From Acanthochromis polyacanthus (taxonomy: Eukaryota; Chordata; Actinopteri; Pomacentridae), in the NCBI RefSeq assembly GCF_021347895.1, contig NC_067117.1, forward strand, positions 31,874,067 through 31,938,066: a stretch of 64,000 nucleotides of DNA, given 5' to 3'. Made by a program: the position numbers and the translations under genes. The notes beneath the pieces are model-generated. The model was given only the letters and a program-made list of their open reading frames with translations, was not told the origin of the DNA and ran no database searches. Below, piece after piece: positions 11,420-23,969 of the stretch; within the stretch, counting starts at the first letter, position 1; every line of letters starts with the position of its first letter.

Positions 11420-13434
11420 ATGGAAAATGAACCATTTTCATTTATTATGGTGACTGCATTTGTTAAGCCAAGCAGAAGAAATTTCATTCTGAAAAAATAC
11501 TTTTGGCATTTTTTTAAAAATGGCCAACTTTGACCCACAATAAAACACGAGGTTTAAAACCCAACAAATTGGAACAAAAACATATTCTTAGCCGTCCAGG
11601 TATGCAAAGGCAACATGGCATTTGAGCTGAAGAAATCCTCGTTACCTACATGTTGCCTGTAGTGATCTATCAGGGTGATCTTAAACAGATTTCAAGCCTG
11701 CTGGGGCCACTCTAGACAATGCCTATGACTCCGCCAGATGAGCTGCTGTACACCTCAGAAGCAGCTTCCCACACTGCTCAGCTAAATCTAAGTGTATATT
11801 CTATTTTCGACAGAAGCCACAAGCTGCACAGAGCAGGAAGTCAGACACAAGAACAGCATAGATAGAGCATCCGGTCAACGCCCCGTACACACTCCTGATC
11901 ATATATCTCACCCTTACATCAAAGCTGTAACCAGCAGAAACACACGCTGCATGTGAAACACAGATGAATGAATTTTTAACAACTTAACACAAATATTTGA
12001 TCCACGTTGCTCATCCATGGGTTTAAGTACACTAGCTTTGTTACAGGTGGCAGCACAACAAAGGAGGAAATACTGTGGTTTTCTAGCGCATGGTACACAG
12101 TGAAATAAATGACCAAATCAGCAGAACTTCCCTCCGAAGTGTGAAGCCATGCAGGTTACTGGAACAAAACTTTGTTGCAGCTGCAGCATCACAAACTCTG
12201 CAGGAGTCCAGGGATGCTATAAGTTGCATACATTTGGACTACATGTGTCAGCTCGCTGCATATTTTAACTTAAATGCTCAAAAATGTATTCGTAACCAAA
12301 CTGGTAGCTCTACTGGAAGGCTGATGTTGTGCCCAGAAACTGTTTTCTGTTGTGGCATCAGTATATACAGGTTGTGTTTATCTTTTCTCAACTGTTTTTA
12401 GTCCTCTCCATCCTACAGATGGTAAATTCAACATGCCAGTATGATAATACAAGCAAAATAACAAAATATTTATTTTATAGATGAAAAAAAATGTGTCTTT
12501 GGAGACTTTCTGTTGTTTTTATCTCACTCTGAGGTCATTTGTTTCACAATTTGTGTGAAAAAAAATGAAACTAACAGCACACAAATGCGACACCTCAGAT
12601 GTAGCAGCCTGTCAAAGCCCACGCATCGCATGTATGACATCACTGAGACGCCATCCCCGGCTATGATGTACGGTCGTAACGGTTTATGTGTGAGAGAGAT
12701 ATTTAAAGCGACTGAAAGAGAGTGTGTGGCCTCGTTTACAGTCAGGAGGGAGAAGGAAGAGGCACAGGCACAGATGGAGCACAGAATCAGACCAGAGTGT
12801 TTGTTTGCTTTGTTTGCGTATGAGAGAGGCCTCTTTTCTTTTTTTTTGGCAGAATTTAAATACCAACAGACTTTATTGGAGCTGTGAATTCAACCCCATG
12901 AGCCAAGACTGCAACAGCAAGCAGGACAGTGATGAAGTGAGGCTACACCTGGTGTAACCCAACAACTAGACAGAAGTAGTCATATTCAAACAGTGGACTT
13001 AGTGGGGCAGTTTTTTTCCTTCACAGTAGATGACTGCAGTGGGGCTGGGATGCTGCAGGACCCAATGCAAAATCTCATGGGAGAAAGAGTTGTTTTTTTT
13101 TTAGGTGGCTGCAGGGAATGCTAACAAGAAAAGCAATCAGAGAACACAGTACACCAACAAAGCTGCTCAGTTGTTGTATCATTTTCAGATGAAGTCTTTA
13201 AATAAATTGTGGTCCGCAGCAATGGATTTGTTGTAGGATCACAATCATGTGATGAGCAGGCAGCTGACGTAGTGTTCACTTGTTGTCATGGTTACAGTGA
13301 TGTCGTGCCGCTATCTCACTATGATACAGAAATCTTTAACAAATCCATGGATCCGGACTATAAGCTGCATCGCTGTCAAAATCTAATGAGGTGGTCCTTG
13401 TGTCATTTCTGACCTTCCCTGAAAATTTAATTCA
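11420..13434. other. Non-coding stretch, no gene recognised
   Basis: The several open frames of 60-124 codons (for example 12513-12887) show no domain, no homology that I recognise and no consistent splice structure. Confidence 0.5.
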
Positions 13435-13975
13435 AGGTCAAAGGTCAAAGGTTCTTTATTGTCATATCATTCCACATTTGCACATGCAACAATACGAAAT
13501 TGGACCCTGGTCCCGGTTTCAGCCATAAAGGCAATATAAAAACTTCCTTAAAAGACAATATAAGTATAAAATGACACTACTAATATTTACAGCCTACAAC
13601 ATAAATAGATGTGCAATGAGACCATCAGTTAGTGCAATACAGACAGGAGCTTTGGCTCCGAAGTAGTGGTTGACCGTAGATAAATAAATAAAGAGAATAG
13701 TGCTGTAGTGCAGTGTGTGTATGAATGTGTGTGCCTGTTTGTGTGTGTCCTTGTATGTGTGCATGTGTGTGTGGGTGTGTATGCACATGTGTATGCTTGT
13801 GTGTGTATGTGGGGATGTGTGCATGCATGTATTTGCAGGGAGAAGTGGTGATGATCGAAAACAGTCTACAGAGACCTGCTACAGTTCAACAGCCTGACGG
13901 CTTCGGGGAGGAAGCTGTTTCTTAGTCTTGTGGTTCTAGTCCGGATGCTGCGCAACTTTCTCCCTGAAGTTGAGT
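13435..13975. repeat. Probable retrotransposon-derived fish repeat with GT-rich insert
   Basis: The left part (CAAAGGTTCTTTATTGTCATA) and right part (GGGGAGGAAGCTGTTTCTTAG, within 13904-13925) are words I recall from a dispersed teleost repeat. A degenerate GT/GCATGT-rich stretch (13714-13825) lies between them. No protein similarity. Confidence 0.5.
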
Positions 13976-15530
13976 TTGAGTTTATAGGATCTGTCAGTTT
14001 CTCATCTCATTCATTGTCTATCTGAAACACACCGCATTGGATGCTGGCTGTGTTACAGTGCGTCGTCCCGGAGCTCATTCACAAAAAATAGTTTCATTTC
14101 TACTTTATGCAAACACGGTGCGAGGAGCAGAGTTCCAACTTATCACAAAACTTTTGTCAAACGTCTAAAGTAGCTGTTGCTCAACTAAGACGAGGACAGA
14201 TTCAGCAATTTATTTCTCGCCTCAAATGCTTTCAGAAATACTTTTTGCTGAACTGTTTTCATCATAAAAGAGAAAGTTTGCTACCAAGCCGACATGTTGG
14301 TCTGATGCTTCCGCCGGACTGAAGGTCTGAAGGGAGTCATGTATAAACCCAGTCAAACGTTTTTGAGAAATTTCATTCAGGATCGAAAACCCCTGAGATT
14401 AACAGCCACTGGACCACCAAAGTGTATTTGCCATTATTCATTCTTAAAGTGAAAAGAAACACTGTCTGTATAGAGTCACTGGACATAAAGAAACAAAGCA
14501 TAATATTGTGACAGCCACAGTGGTGCTTTGGCAGACTTATACACATTGTCTATTGGTCTAATTCAGCAGCTGGCAAAGGATGCAAACAGATTTTCACTCC
14601 CGAACCCAGAAAACACAAACTGGATCCACAACACAGACACTTAAGTCACTGTTGCACAAAGACGCAAAGAGACAAACTTACCAAAAACTAAAAAAAAAAA
14701 TCACATCACATTGCATATATTTTGTGAAGAACGTGGCAAACACTAGAACCTAGCCATGATTAAAATGCTTTGCACTAAATTAACTTGCACTGCATATGAA
14801 AAACCATTGAACTGATGCATGGAAATGTGTAACAGCGCACACGCTTCAGATCTGATCTGCTCGTATTAGAGTGCAACTGTCATTAATGAACAGATCTCCA
14901 AAGAACAGACAGTCTGGGTGGATGGCAGTGTGTGTGTCCTTGTGTTTGTGTGTGTTTGTGTCCCTGTCCTCTTGTTCAATTAATGAGTGCGCGTACTGTA
15001 CTGCAGGTACAAAGGGACAGCAGGTCCTGTCGGGGCAGAGGGAACATACCATTCTGTCAAGGACACAGATGCTGCCCAACTGTTCCACTTACACTAGATC
15101 ACACACAAACAGAAACACACACACACACACACACACACTATATGCATCACTTTATTCACTCCACTCTTTATTTTTCTCCTCTTTCTTTGCTACTTTTTGC
15201 TCGTCAATCACAGTAACGCTGGTCAGATGCTCATTCTACTGATGTATCGATGCCAAACTCTAATTTAGAGCTGGATGTGACCAGTAGCCATTATTTTACC
15301 ACTAATCAGTAGTCAAGCAGGCCCGGAGTGTAAAGAATGAGCGATTGAAATGTCCAGATTCCCTCGGGATATTTTAGTAACTGAAGCAAATCCATTCATC
15401 AACTGAAATGCTGAAAATCTGAAGGTCTTTGTGACTCACAGTGACTGGGGAAAAAAGCAGCAGAAACATGATTTACTCCATTATGGCAGATACAACCTGA
15501 CAGTGAGATGAGAGCAACGCCAAGTACTTA
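13976..15530. other. Non-coding stretch with a CA run
   Basis: (CA)n at 15115-15138 and GT-rich sequence at 14930-14960. No gene recognised. Confidence 0.5.
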
Positions 15531-17086
15531 CACTACTCACAAAAAGTTACTGATATTTGGTGAAATTTATGAAACATGTAAAAAAAAATCACACTAGAGA
15601 TATTATATCATGAAAATAGGGCATTTAAGCCTTTGATGTGCAACATGGGTCCAAAATGACCCAAGTCCAAAGGAAAACCCTTAACACTGCGCATCAAAGG
15701 GCTACACAGAAGCATGCAATGGTGATTTCTTCATCTTAAACAACTTATTGACAAAAGTCAACAACGGTGGTGGGTACATCACAACAAAAAATGTCAATGG
15801 AACTTGTCATGTGCCCTTGAGCATCAATTACAGCTTGACAGCGACGTCTCATGCTGTTCATAGGTTGACTTATTGTCTGCTGAGGCATGCCATCCCACTC
15901 TTCTTGAAAGGCGTCGCTCGGGTCATTGAGATTCTGGGATACAGAGTTACGAACCTCTACACGGCAAGTCATTTGATCCCATAGGTTTTCTATGAGATTC
16001 AGGTCTGGAGAATGTGCAGGACACTCCATTTGAGATACCCCAGTCTGAAGCAGCCATTCCCTAATGATGCGACCTCGATGAGCTGGAGCATTGTCGTCCA
16101 TGAAGATGAAATTAGGCCTGTGCTGTTCAGGCAGGGGCACAATGACTACATTAATGATGTTATTCAGGTAGTATGAGCTTTCACAAAGTGTAGGGGGGTT
16201 CTGTATTGAGTAGATCCATCTGCCCACACAGTAACACTACCATCACCAAAGGCTCGTCTGGTGACTACAGTGGCTGATGTATAGCGTTCTCCTTGACGTC
16301 TCCTTGACATCATTGGCAGCCATCATTTCTGCTCAGCACGAACTGACTTTCATCAGAGAACAGCACTGAGGCCCACTGGTCCCTCGTCCAGTGGAAACGC
16401 TCCCTGGTCCATGCAAGATGATGATGCCAGTGCCTGGTGGTGTGGTCAGGTAGCCTTGCAGGTCGTTTAGCATGCAGACCATGCTGTTGTAAACAGTTCT
16501 GAATGGTCTGATGTGACACTTGGGTGCTTCTCACCTCCCTTAAATGTGCCTGTGGATGGATGTGGTGCCTTGAGTGAGATTTGTCATCTCGTTCTGCAGG
16601 GCACTGTTCACAATGAAGTGGTCATCAGTGTGGGCTGTGCTTTTCTGTGACTCCTCCAGTCTCTCTGTATCTCTGTTGCAACCTACTGATGACACTCTAA
16701 GCTCAGCGAACACTTCTGTCTGAGAACATCCTGTTTGAAGCCTCGCAATGGCTACTGTTGATCAATTCTTAGGCATCGTTTTGGTCTCATGATGTCAAAA
16801 TATGAACAGGATGATGAGGAAGACTGTTTAAATACCATTTTGAATTGAATCAGGAAGTTTATTGGTGGATTCATGGATCCAACACCTGTTGTGAATTTGG
16901 CCCTTAAGCTCCTTGTTAGAGGACAGCAAGTTGTGCAGAAAGTACTGAAACGTTGAAGTGTTGGACATGTGCATTCAAAAGTTTAGACATGGTCACATTA
17001 AGTTCCTCTGTAAAGGTTACAGTGCATTTTAGGTTCATCCTGAAATTTCAATAGAAAGCCAGATATCCTTAACTTTGTGTGAGTCG
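15531..17086 (-). mobile_element. Near full-length, degenerate Tc1-like transposon
   Basis: The ends are inverted copies: ACTCACAAAAAGTTACTGAT at left and, complemented, ACTCACACAAAGTTAAGGAT at right. TA lies outside both (15529-15530 and 17087-17088). The 1.56-kb length is typical of a complete Tc1-family element. The interior holds a broken transposase on the minus strand. The first few bases of the two ends do not align perfectly, so the boundary is uncertain by 2-4 bp. Confidence 0.8.
15745..16810 (-). pseudogene. Tc1-like DDE transposase, broken
   Basis: This would catalyse cut-and-paste transposition at TA. Minus-strand frames show the catalytic signatures in order: FSDESQF (first Asp), FMDDNAPAH (second Asp) and SPDLNLIENLWD (Glu), fitting the DD34E class. 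The N-terminal part has a helix-turn-helix-like segment (QVSHQTIQNCL). The reading is interrupted by several frameshifts and stops, at least between 16534 and 16800 and between 16227 and 16310, so it cannot make an active enzyme. The likely start is the ATG near 16790. Confidence 0.85.
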
Positions 17087-19234
17087 TACACATTTACTGT
17101 AAAGTGCAATGCAGTTAACTTTTCAGCCTTCCAGATGAAGTATTTTCACTCTTTGTTAATAGCAGCGGTGAAGCAAGTTACTAATGTTCCTTCTATTTCA
17201 ACTGGATTAACTACTGCGGAAAATTAACATATGCTTTGTTTCTTCCAGAACTACAGGGAAGCTGCACGCGCATTCAGACTGAAAAATACTTCCAGTTCTT
17301 GTGGAAGGGTGCTACTTGCAAAACAACTAAGACAGTCAAGCCTGAGTAACATTTCCATGATCTCAAAATTCAATCAGGAACCACAACACTGCATAGCTTT
17401 CAAGACACAATTTAACAAGTTTAGAAAGTTAATGGAATGACAGCCACTTCATTTTTGTTACAATATGTGCAAAGTAAGCTTTACATACAGTGTTTGCGAA
17501 GTAATCTTACGGGAATACGTGCTTGCTGTTATTTGATGTTCCAATGCAGAGTCTTGATGGAAAGCATTATGGTGCTTTGCAGAGACAAATACAGTCTGTC
17601 TATATCAATGAGTTGGCTGTCTTTTTCATTGTTAATGGAAGAAACTACAGGAATTAAGATTACCTACATATACAAAAGGAATTTCAAGATGATGCACAGA
17701 ACACCATAAGACAGACAGAAAGAAAGAAAGAAAGAAGGAAAGAAAGAAAGATTTTGGTAGCAAAAGTGAAAAAATGAGGTTATGCAAGGACACTGCAAAT
17801 TCATATTGTAGTTGTATTTCAGTAGATCTATCTCACAGCTTGACGTGTGATGAACCTGCAAGATGGCTGTTATCACACTGTGAAAGGCTTTGTTTAGGAG
17901 TGAAAAGAAGAATTTGTGCGCACCTTATTTTAACTGCAGTTGCACAAAATAACTGAAGAAAGGCAAATCTGTGGGAGAAAGAAACTGTATCGACAGGAGA
18001 TGCAGACAGACATGACAATAGAAGTTATGAAATCAAGTTGTAAGAGCTTGTATATTTCACTGCAATGTTTGTCAAGTGCTTTTGTGTGCATTTTGTGCAT
18101 TTTTTGTAGACTAAGTTTCAAACTATGAGGTCAGGACTTCCTAGAGAACCCCCAAAATAGGCAGCAACTGTAATCCACCCAACATTAGCTACATTGGCTG
18201 CTTTGTCATTTGCTCTTTATTATTGTCGGTACAATGTTTGCAACGGGTTTTATATCCATGAAGACATAAAAAGTTTGCAAGCACAGTGCAATCATTTGAA
18301 CTAAAGCACAAATCCAAAATAACACCTTTCTTATTAGCTCAGGTACAAAACTATGTTCCTCTCTGGTGACTGTGGCTTTGTTAAAACTTTTCGGATTCTG
18401 CATTCTTGTGTTTGCATGATGTTTTGTAATGTTTGTTTGCCTCTGAAGGAGCTCCAAAAAGACGGGTGTATTTGTCGGCCGTTCAGTTGAAATATCGGCA
18501 ATCTTTCTCCAGAATTGCCGGCGGCAGCTTTAAGTGAAACGTATTTGAAAGTCTGTGAAGTGATCTGATGCAGGGTGGACTGAGGATAGGCGCTGATGAT
18601 GAATAGGAAACCATAAACAGAAGGGAGAAAGCAGCAAAAAACCGAGGACAGCGTGATTTGTGTGTATGTAAGCAGCATTACCGTGATCTACTGTCCTTAA
18701 AACTACATAAATCCATGGTGCTGGTTTGGGCTTAATGTGTTTTCCTGCACACACAAGAGCGACTGAGGGCTGTGGGATGAATCTGTATGAGGTGTGGAGT
18801 GTGCAGGTTGGGCAGCAGATGACTGATGATCCCTGGGAGCTTATAGAGGCTCAGGCCCTCACTGTGTTGAGCTGTGTTGATGTGTAATTCAGGTAGTAAA
18901 TATGAGGAAGCATGAGGAGAGCTGAGGACATGACGCATTGCCATGGCGACCGCCGCAAAATAACATTTTGACATTTTTTCGCTCTGTTTGCCATGCTTGC
19001 CAGTTTTCTAACAGTTCCATTAATTTCAAACCCCGTTATCCTGTCCAGCAGTAGTCTGTTTTCACCAACCTTCCCCCTTTCACCTGATGTCCACCTGCCA
19101 ACCCACCTGCCCCTCATTCACCCTGTAAACCATTGGATATAAATACTTGCACACATAACTCATCCTCTGCCAGATTGTTTGTGGTGCATTCATGCAGTTC
19201 CAACCTTTGTTTTTGCTTAACTGCTTAACACCTG
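17087..19234. other. Non-coding stretch, no gene recognised
   Basis: A short purine run (GAAA/GAAG)n lies at about 17718-17752. Otherwise unremarkable. Confidence 0.5.
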
Positions 19235-19588
19235 GGCTACACAGTGGTGTAGTGGTTAGCACTTTTGCCTTGCAGCAAGAAGATCCCCGGTTCAAATCCC
19301 GGCCTGGGCCTGGGATCTTTCTGCATGGAGTTTGTATGTTCTCCCTGTGCATGCGTGGGTTTTCTCCAGGTACTCCGGCTTCCTCCCACAGTCCAAAAAT
19401 ATGCTGAGGTTAATTGGTTACTCTAAATTGTCGTAGGTGTGATTGTTTGTCTGTATATGTAGCCCTGTGACAGACTGGTGACCTGTCCAGGGTGTCCCCT
19501 GCCTTCGCCCGAGTCAGCTGGGATTGACTCCAGCACCCCCCGCAACCCTTGTGAGGATAAAGTGGTGTATAGAGAATGGATGGATGGA
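19235..19588 (+). mobile_element. tRNA-derived SINE, best-preserved copy
   Basis: The 5' head carries clear polymerase III promoter boxes: GTAGTGGTTAGCAC (A box) and GGTTCAAATCC (B box). The LINE-type tail ends in GGATGGATGGATG. The copy is flanked by TGCTTAACACCTG (19222-19234) and TGCTTAACGCCTG (19589-19601), a 13-bp target duplication with one mismatch. It was therefore inserted by LINE machinery. A truncated copy at 45378-45494 and a diverged one at 4540-4893 belong to the same family. Confidence 0.88.
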
Positions 19589-19635
19589 TGCTTAACGCCT
19601 GTCTGATTTTAGCTGTGCTAGCAGCAGGGCTTTGA

Positions 19636-19722
19636 AGGCTGCAGTATCTCAGTAACTATTAAATGGACTGCTATGAGATTTTGCATTCTCAGTTGATTGG
19701 GATTGGTGATCCTCTGCTTTTA
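19636..19722. repeat. Dispersed fish repeat fragment
   Basis: The segment with AGTATCTCAGTAACTATTAA and TGCTATGAGATTTTGCA resembles a dispersed teleost repeat recalled from memory. The segment at 28925-29060 may be another part of the same family. Confidence 0.45.
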
Positions 19723-19741
19723 TGTATATATATATATATGT

Positions 19742-20042
19742 CAGGGTAGAGACTGCGATTTGGTAGAATTGGAGTTTCTACCAGTAGAGATTGTGTTTGG
19801 AGTCTCGACCAGTAGAGTTTGCGATTGTAATCTCTACCAGTAGAGATGGAACTTTAAATCTGACCCCTGCCCTGACCCCTGACCCTAACCTTAAAAGTCT
19901 AACCTTAGCCCTGACAAATCTCTACTGGTAGGATTGGAGTTTCTACTGGTAGAGATTGCGATCGCAGTCTCTACTGGTAGAAACTCCAATCGCAATCTCT
20001 ACTGGTAGAAACTCCAATTCTACCAAATCTCAGTCTCTACCA

Positions 20043-20046
<4 letters not shown>
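19742..20046. mobile_element. Palindromic MITE inside a TA array
   Basis: Terminal inverted repeats of about 50 bp (GGTAGAGACTG, then TTTGGTAGAATTGGAGTTTC and its complement at the right) surround a short unique core. The core contains CTGACCCCTGACCCTAACC. Inside each arm the word CTACTGGTAGAAACTCCAAT recurs in both orientations. Both ends border (TA)n sequence, so a TA target duplication cannot be told from the array. Non-coding. Confidence 0.75.

Positions 20047-20123
<77 letters not shown>
20045..20123. repeat. (AT)n microsatellite
   Basis: Almost pure AT dinucleotides, continuing the short run at about 19722-19738 left of the MITE. Confidence 0.93.
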
Positions 20124-20415
20124 CACAAGCATTCAAAAGTTTGGGGTCACTTAGAAATGTCCTTATTTTTGAAAGAAAAGCAGTTTTTTCAATGAAGATA
20201 ACATTTAATTAATCAGAAATACAGTCTAGACAGGCCCATTTCCAGCAACCATCACTCCTGTGTTCTAATGCTACATTGTGTTAGCTAATGGTGTTGAAAG
20301 GTTAATTGATGATTAGAAAACCCTTGTGCAATTATGTTAGCACAAGAATAAAAGTGTGAGCCTTCATGGAAAACACGACATTGTCTGGGTGACCCCAAAC
20401 TTTTGAACAGTGGTG
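20124..20415 (+). mobile_element. TTCAAAAGTTTGGGGTCAC MITE, copy A
   Basis: The inverted ends carry TTCAAAAGTTTGGGGTCAC, with TA outside both (20122-20123, 20416-20417). About 90 bp of the middle present in copies C-F are deleted. Tc1/mariner-type target; non-coding. Confidence 0.85.
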
Positions 20416-20417
20416 TA

Positions 20418-21179
20418 CGTCTCATAACTTCAAGGCAATACTACATATCTTAACTTTGGTGAACTTCTTTGTTTGTTGGCATTCTAATTGTTCCAACATA
20501 CATGCATTTAGGCTCCTACACTACAAGCTTTTATCAATGTTTTTGAAAGAATGATGAGAAATCTTCTTGTTCTTGAGAACGTGGCTTCAGAAAAGTCAAT
20601 CAGCTATCCTCAGATTCTTGGCATAGCTTTATTTAAAAGCTTGTTGCTCTTGGGTCTTGACTGTCACCTGAACAAAGTCTGTCTTGCTCGGATAAATCTC
20701 CATAAGTCTTGTTGTAATACAATTATCATGACACCATAATTCTCTTGTGTCTCGTGTCCCTTCTGTTTCTCCTTCTTTTTGTCTCGTGTTTAAGTGTGGT
20801 TACCATTGCTCTTTGTGGGAAATCACCCAAAACTTACTCGCTATTTGCCTGATGCAGTTTTTAAACACTGGCTCAGTCTGTTCCTTGCCAGATTGTTCTG
20901 CCTGCTCCCATGGTGGCCATCTACCTTAGTTGTAGATGCTTACTTGTGTGATTCATCCTCTAACCAGCAATTTATGTGTGCCTCAGGTCCAAGTCTTTGT
21001 CTACTCACCAGCTCGTCCCTCTGGCCAAACCTCACCTTTTCAGACAATGATCACCACTTTCACCTCCAGATGACACACTCAGAGTCACCAACCTCCAGAC
21101 TTCAGACACTACAGAATTCATGGATGTTGAATGATCCTCCTTCTTAGGGTGAAGAGCTCAGACATCTAGAGGGAACTCA
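20418..21179. other. Non-coding stretch, no gene recognised
   Basis: No domain or repeat structure recognised. Confidence 0.45.
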
Positions 21180-21385
21180 GAGATGAGCTTGTGGTTCAGA
21201 CATGAGATGAGGATGCCTCCTGGGTGCCTTCCATTTGGGGTTTTCTAGGCATGCCCAACAGGGTGGAGACCTCTGCTAGACCCAGAACTCAATGGAGGGA
21301 TTACATATCTGATCTGGCCTGGGAACCTTGGGGTTGTTGGGACCCGACCCTGGATAAATGGAAGAAAATAGATGATGTGAAAGTT
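21180..21385 (+). pseudogene. Rex/RTE-like LINE 3' end fragment
   Basis: The + strand frame reads QWRDYISDLAWEPWG, the C-terminal motif (usually RWRDYIS.LAWERLG) of a common teleost LINE. A tail-like GATAAATGGAAGAAAATAGATG follows at 21351-21372 (shown here across 22 positions by coordinates only in part). Only the last 200 bp of the element remain. Confidence 0.6.
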
Positions 21386-22353
21386 GTGGGATGTTCATTT
21401 TTGAGACCACTGGCTCCACCCCACTATAGAAAGTTTACATTTGAATGATCCCTCTTTCCCACTGTCCTTGATACCTTGCCTACTCCAGAGAATTTGCATC
21501 ATTAAGGAGTATTAATAGGTAGAAATATATAAATTGTTCAATCTCAAGAACCACAAATAAAAATCCGATTCATTATCATTGCGTCGCTTAAGATTGGTCC
21601 AAATTGTCTGATGAATCTCACCCTGATGCACTAAAGTTTACTTTCTACTATGTTATTCAGCTGTTCCCTGCCTGTGTCTCCTCACATAATCCTTATAATG
21701 GTAGAGGATAAGAGTTTTAATATATTTAAAGCACTGAACTCATTATTTAATACCACATTCAAGCTGCTCTGTAGCTCCACAGCTCCTTAATATCAACGTT
21801 TCTTTATGAGCACAAATATCTTCTTCACACATGAGGATCATCCCCTGCTGGGGGAAACAATGCAGGTGGTTTCAGCGGCGCACCATAAATAGCTGGCAGG
21901 CTGTTGTCGTTTGCTGGTGTGACATTTTCATCGTAAAGGTTAGATGCTGCAGATGTTGCAATACACATTCCTATCATAGCCCAGGTCTGTCCCGCCTCGA
22001 TGTTCTGTGTCACTGCCTTTGATTATGCTTGTTATTTCAGTGGGATTTCTTAGATCTGATTCTGAAGATGAGACAGAAATGGTGTCTCTGTGTGGCTTGG
22101 AATTGAGTCTCATGTTGCTGCTGTGACCGTTTACATCAACATCTGCATTCCTTCTTCCTGATCTTGAACTGTCTTTACTTCGCTGTCGCGTCTAAGTAAC
22201 TGTAAGTCCTCCAGACAATGCACAGAGTGGAACAGACCATTTTTGGCTTTTCATACCTGTTACATAATGTGTCCAGTTGTGACTTGATGAGATATGTCAG
22301 AAGAAAATGTGGGACTGTAGTCTTTCATTTTTATAGCATATATTCCAAAAGAG
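21386..22353. other. Non-coding stretch, no gene recognised
   Basis: Nothing beyond short open frames without recognisable content. Confidence 0.45.
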
Positions 22354-22698
22354 GCACTACTGTTCAAAAGTGTGGGGTCACTGAGAAATGTCCTTATTTT
22401 TGAAAGAAAAGCTGCTTTTTTTTCTATGAAAATAACATTAAATTAATCAGAAATGCAGTCTAGACATTGTTAATGTGGTAAATGACTATTCTAGCTGGAA
22501 ACATGGGGTACAGGGGAACATTTCCAGCAACCATCACTCCTGTGTTCTAATGCTACATTGTGTTAGCTAATGGTGATAAAAGGCTAACTGATGATTAGAA
22601 AACCCTTGTGCACTTATGTTAGCACATAAAAAAATATGTGAGATTTCATGGAAAACATGAAATTGTCTGGGTGACCTCAAACTTTTGAACAGCAGTGT
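22354..22698 (+). mobile_element. TTCAAAAG MITE, copy B
   Basis: Same family and orientation as copy A, with diverged ends (TTCAAAAGTGTGGGGTCAC). The TA targets are no longer recognisable. Middle partly deleted. Confidence 0.85.
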
Positions 22699-22699
22699 C

Positions 22700-23615
22700 A
22701 ATAAATGCTATGTTTTTTTTTCCAATTGTATCTTTCAGGTAGTATACAAATATCTGCTTCAAATAACATACCCGAGTGAATTCAGCATATTGAACAACAC
22801 TGTGGAAACATTTTAGGATTCTTATCCATCATGCATTATCAATAAGGAGGCATCTGATCGGATTTAGATTCATTCGGCAGTATAAAAATGACCTGAAACA
22901 TACAACCAGAGTCATAAAGAGCTATCTTCAGTAACAAGAAGAACAATGTCTCAGCATTATGGAGTCAGACCAGGATTACATTAAAAGCAAGAAGACACCA
23001 ATATGGTCAAAATCTGCAGAAATGAGGCAAGATTAAAAAAAAAAAAAAAAAAAAGGCCTTAGAAACTGTGAAAGTGTACAGAATTGGTCTCAACAACTCG
23101 TAACAATGACTGACCTGATTTAGATTTTACTGCACTTTTTAATTAACTTAATAATTGAAACCTATTCATGGTGATGTTCTTTTGAAAGCATCCTTTCTTT
23201 AATTCCACTGCCTTAAATATTTACACAGACCTGTACATGTTCTTTGTGCTAATTCCATTAGTGCAACAGTGGAACCAGGTCACACTCATCACAGCATCAC
23301 AGAGATTTTCTTTCTTCTACTTTGTTTTGGGGTCGCTGTCAGTCTGAGCGTCTCCAGAAAAAGCTTAACAGCTTTCCAGCAAAGAAGAATATCTTTAACT
23401 ACATACTAGCATAAAATCCCATTTCTTTTGAGCGTGAGTGTGCCTATGACTGTATTTATGAGACAGGTGCTGTGGACATGGACGTTAGTATAATAAATTG
23501 ATGAGGACATGAACATGCAAGATGTTTTGAGTTTGCATCTGCAGTAAAACAACAACAACAACAACAGGAGCCTATGAGAAAGTAGGGAAATGTCTCACTA
23601 AATCATGAAAAAATA
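22700..23615. other. Non-coding stretch
   Basis: It contains an A-run of about 20 at 23035-23054 and (CAA)n at 23549-23566. No gene recognised. Confidence 0.45.
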
Positions 23616-23968
23616 CACTACTGGTCAAAAGTTTGGGGTCAGTCAATTTCATGTTTTCCATGTTTTTATTCCTGTGCTAAAATAACTGCACAAGGGTTTT
23701 CTAATCATCAGTTAGCCTTTCAACACCATTAGCTAACAAAATGTAGCATTAGAACACAGGAGTGATGGTTGCTGGAAATGTTCCTCTGTACCCCTATGCA
23801 GATATTCCATTAAAAATCAGTCGTTTCCAGCTAGAATAGTCATTCACCACATTAACAATGTCTAGACTGTATTCCTGATTAATGTAATGCTGTCGTCATT
23901 GAACAAAAAACTGCTTTTCTTTGAAAAATAAAGACATTTCTGTGTCACCCCAAACTTTTGATTGGTAG
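23616..23968 (-). mobile_element. TTCAAAAG MITE, copy C
   Basis: Opposite orientation to copies A and B. Left end CACTACTGGTCAAAAG with TA at 23614-23615; right end CAAACTTTTGATTGGTAG followed by TA. Full-length middle. Confidence 0.85.
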
Positions 23969-23969
23969 T

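Noticed and set aside
12513..12887. 124-codon open frame as a host gene exon
   Set aside because: No recognisable domain and no splice partners; similar frames occur by chance across the window.
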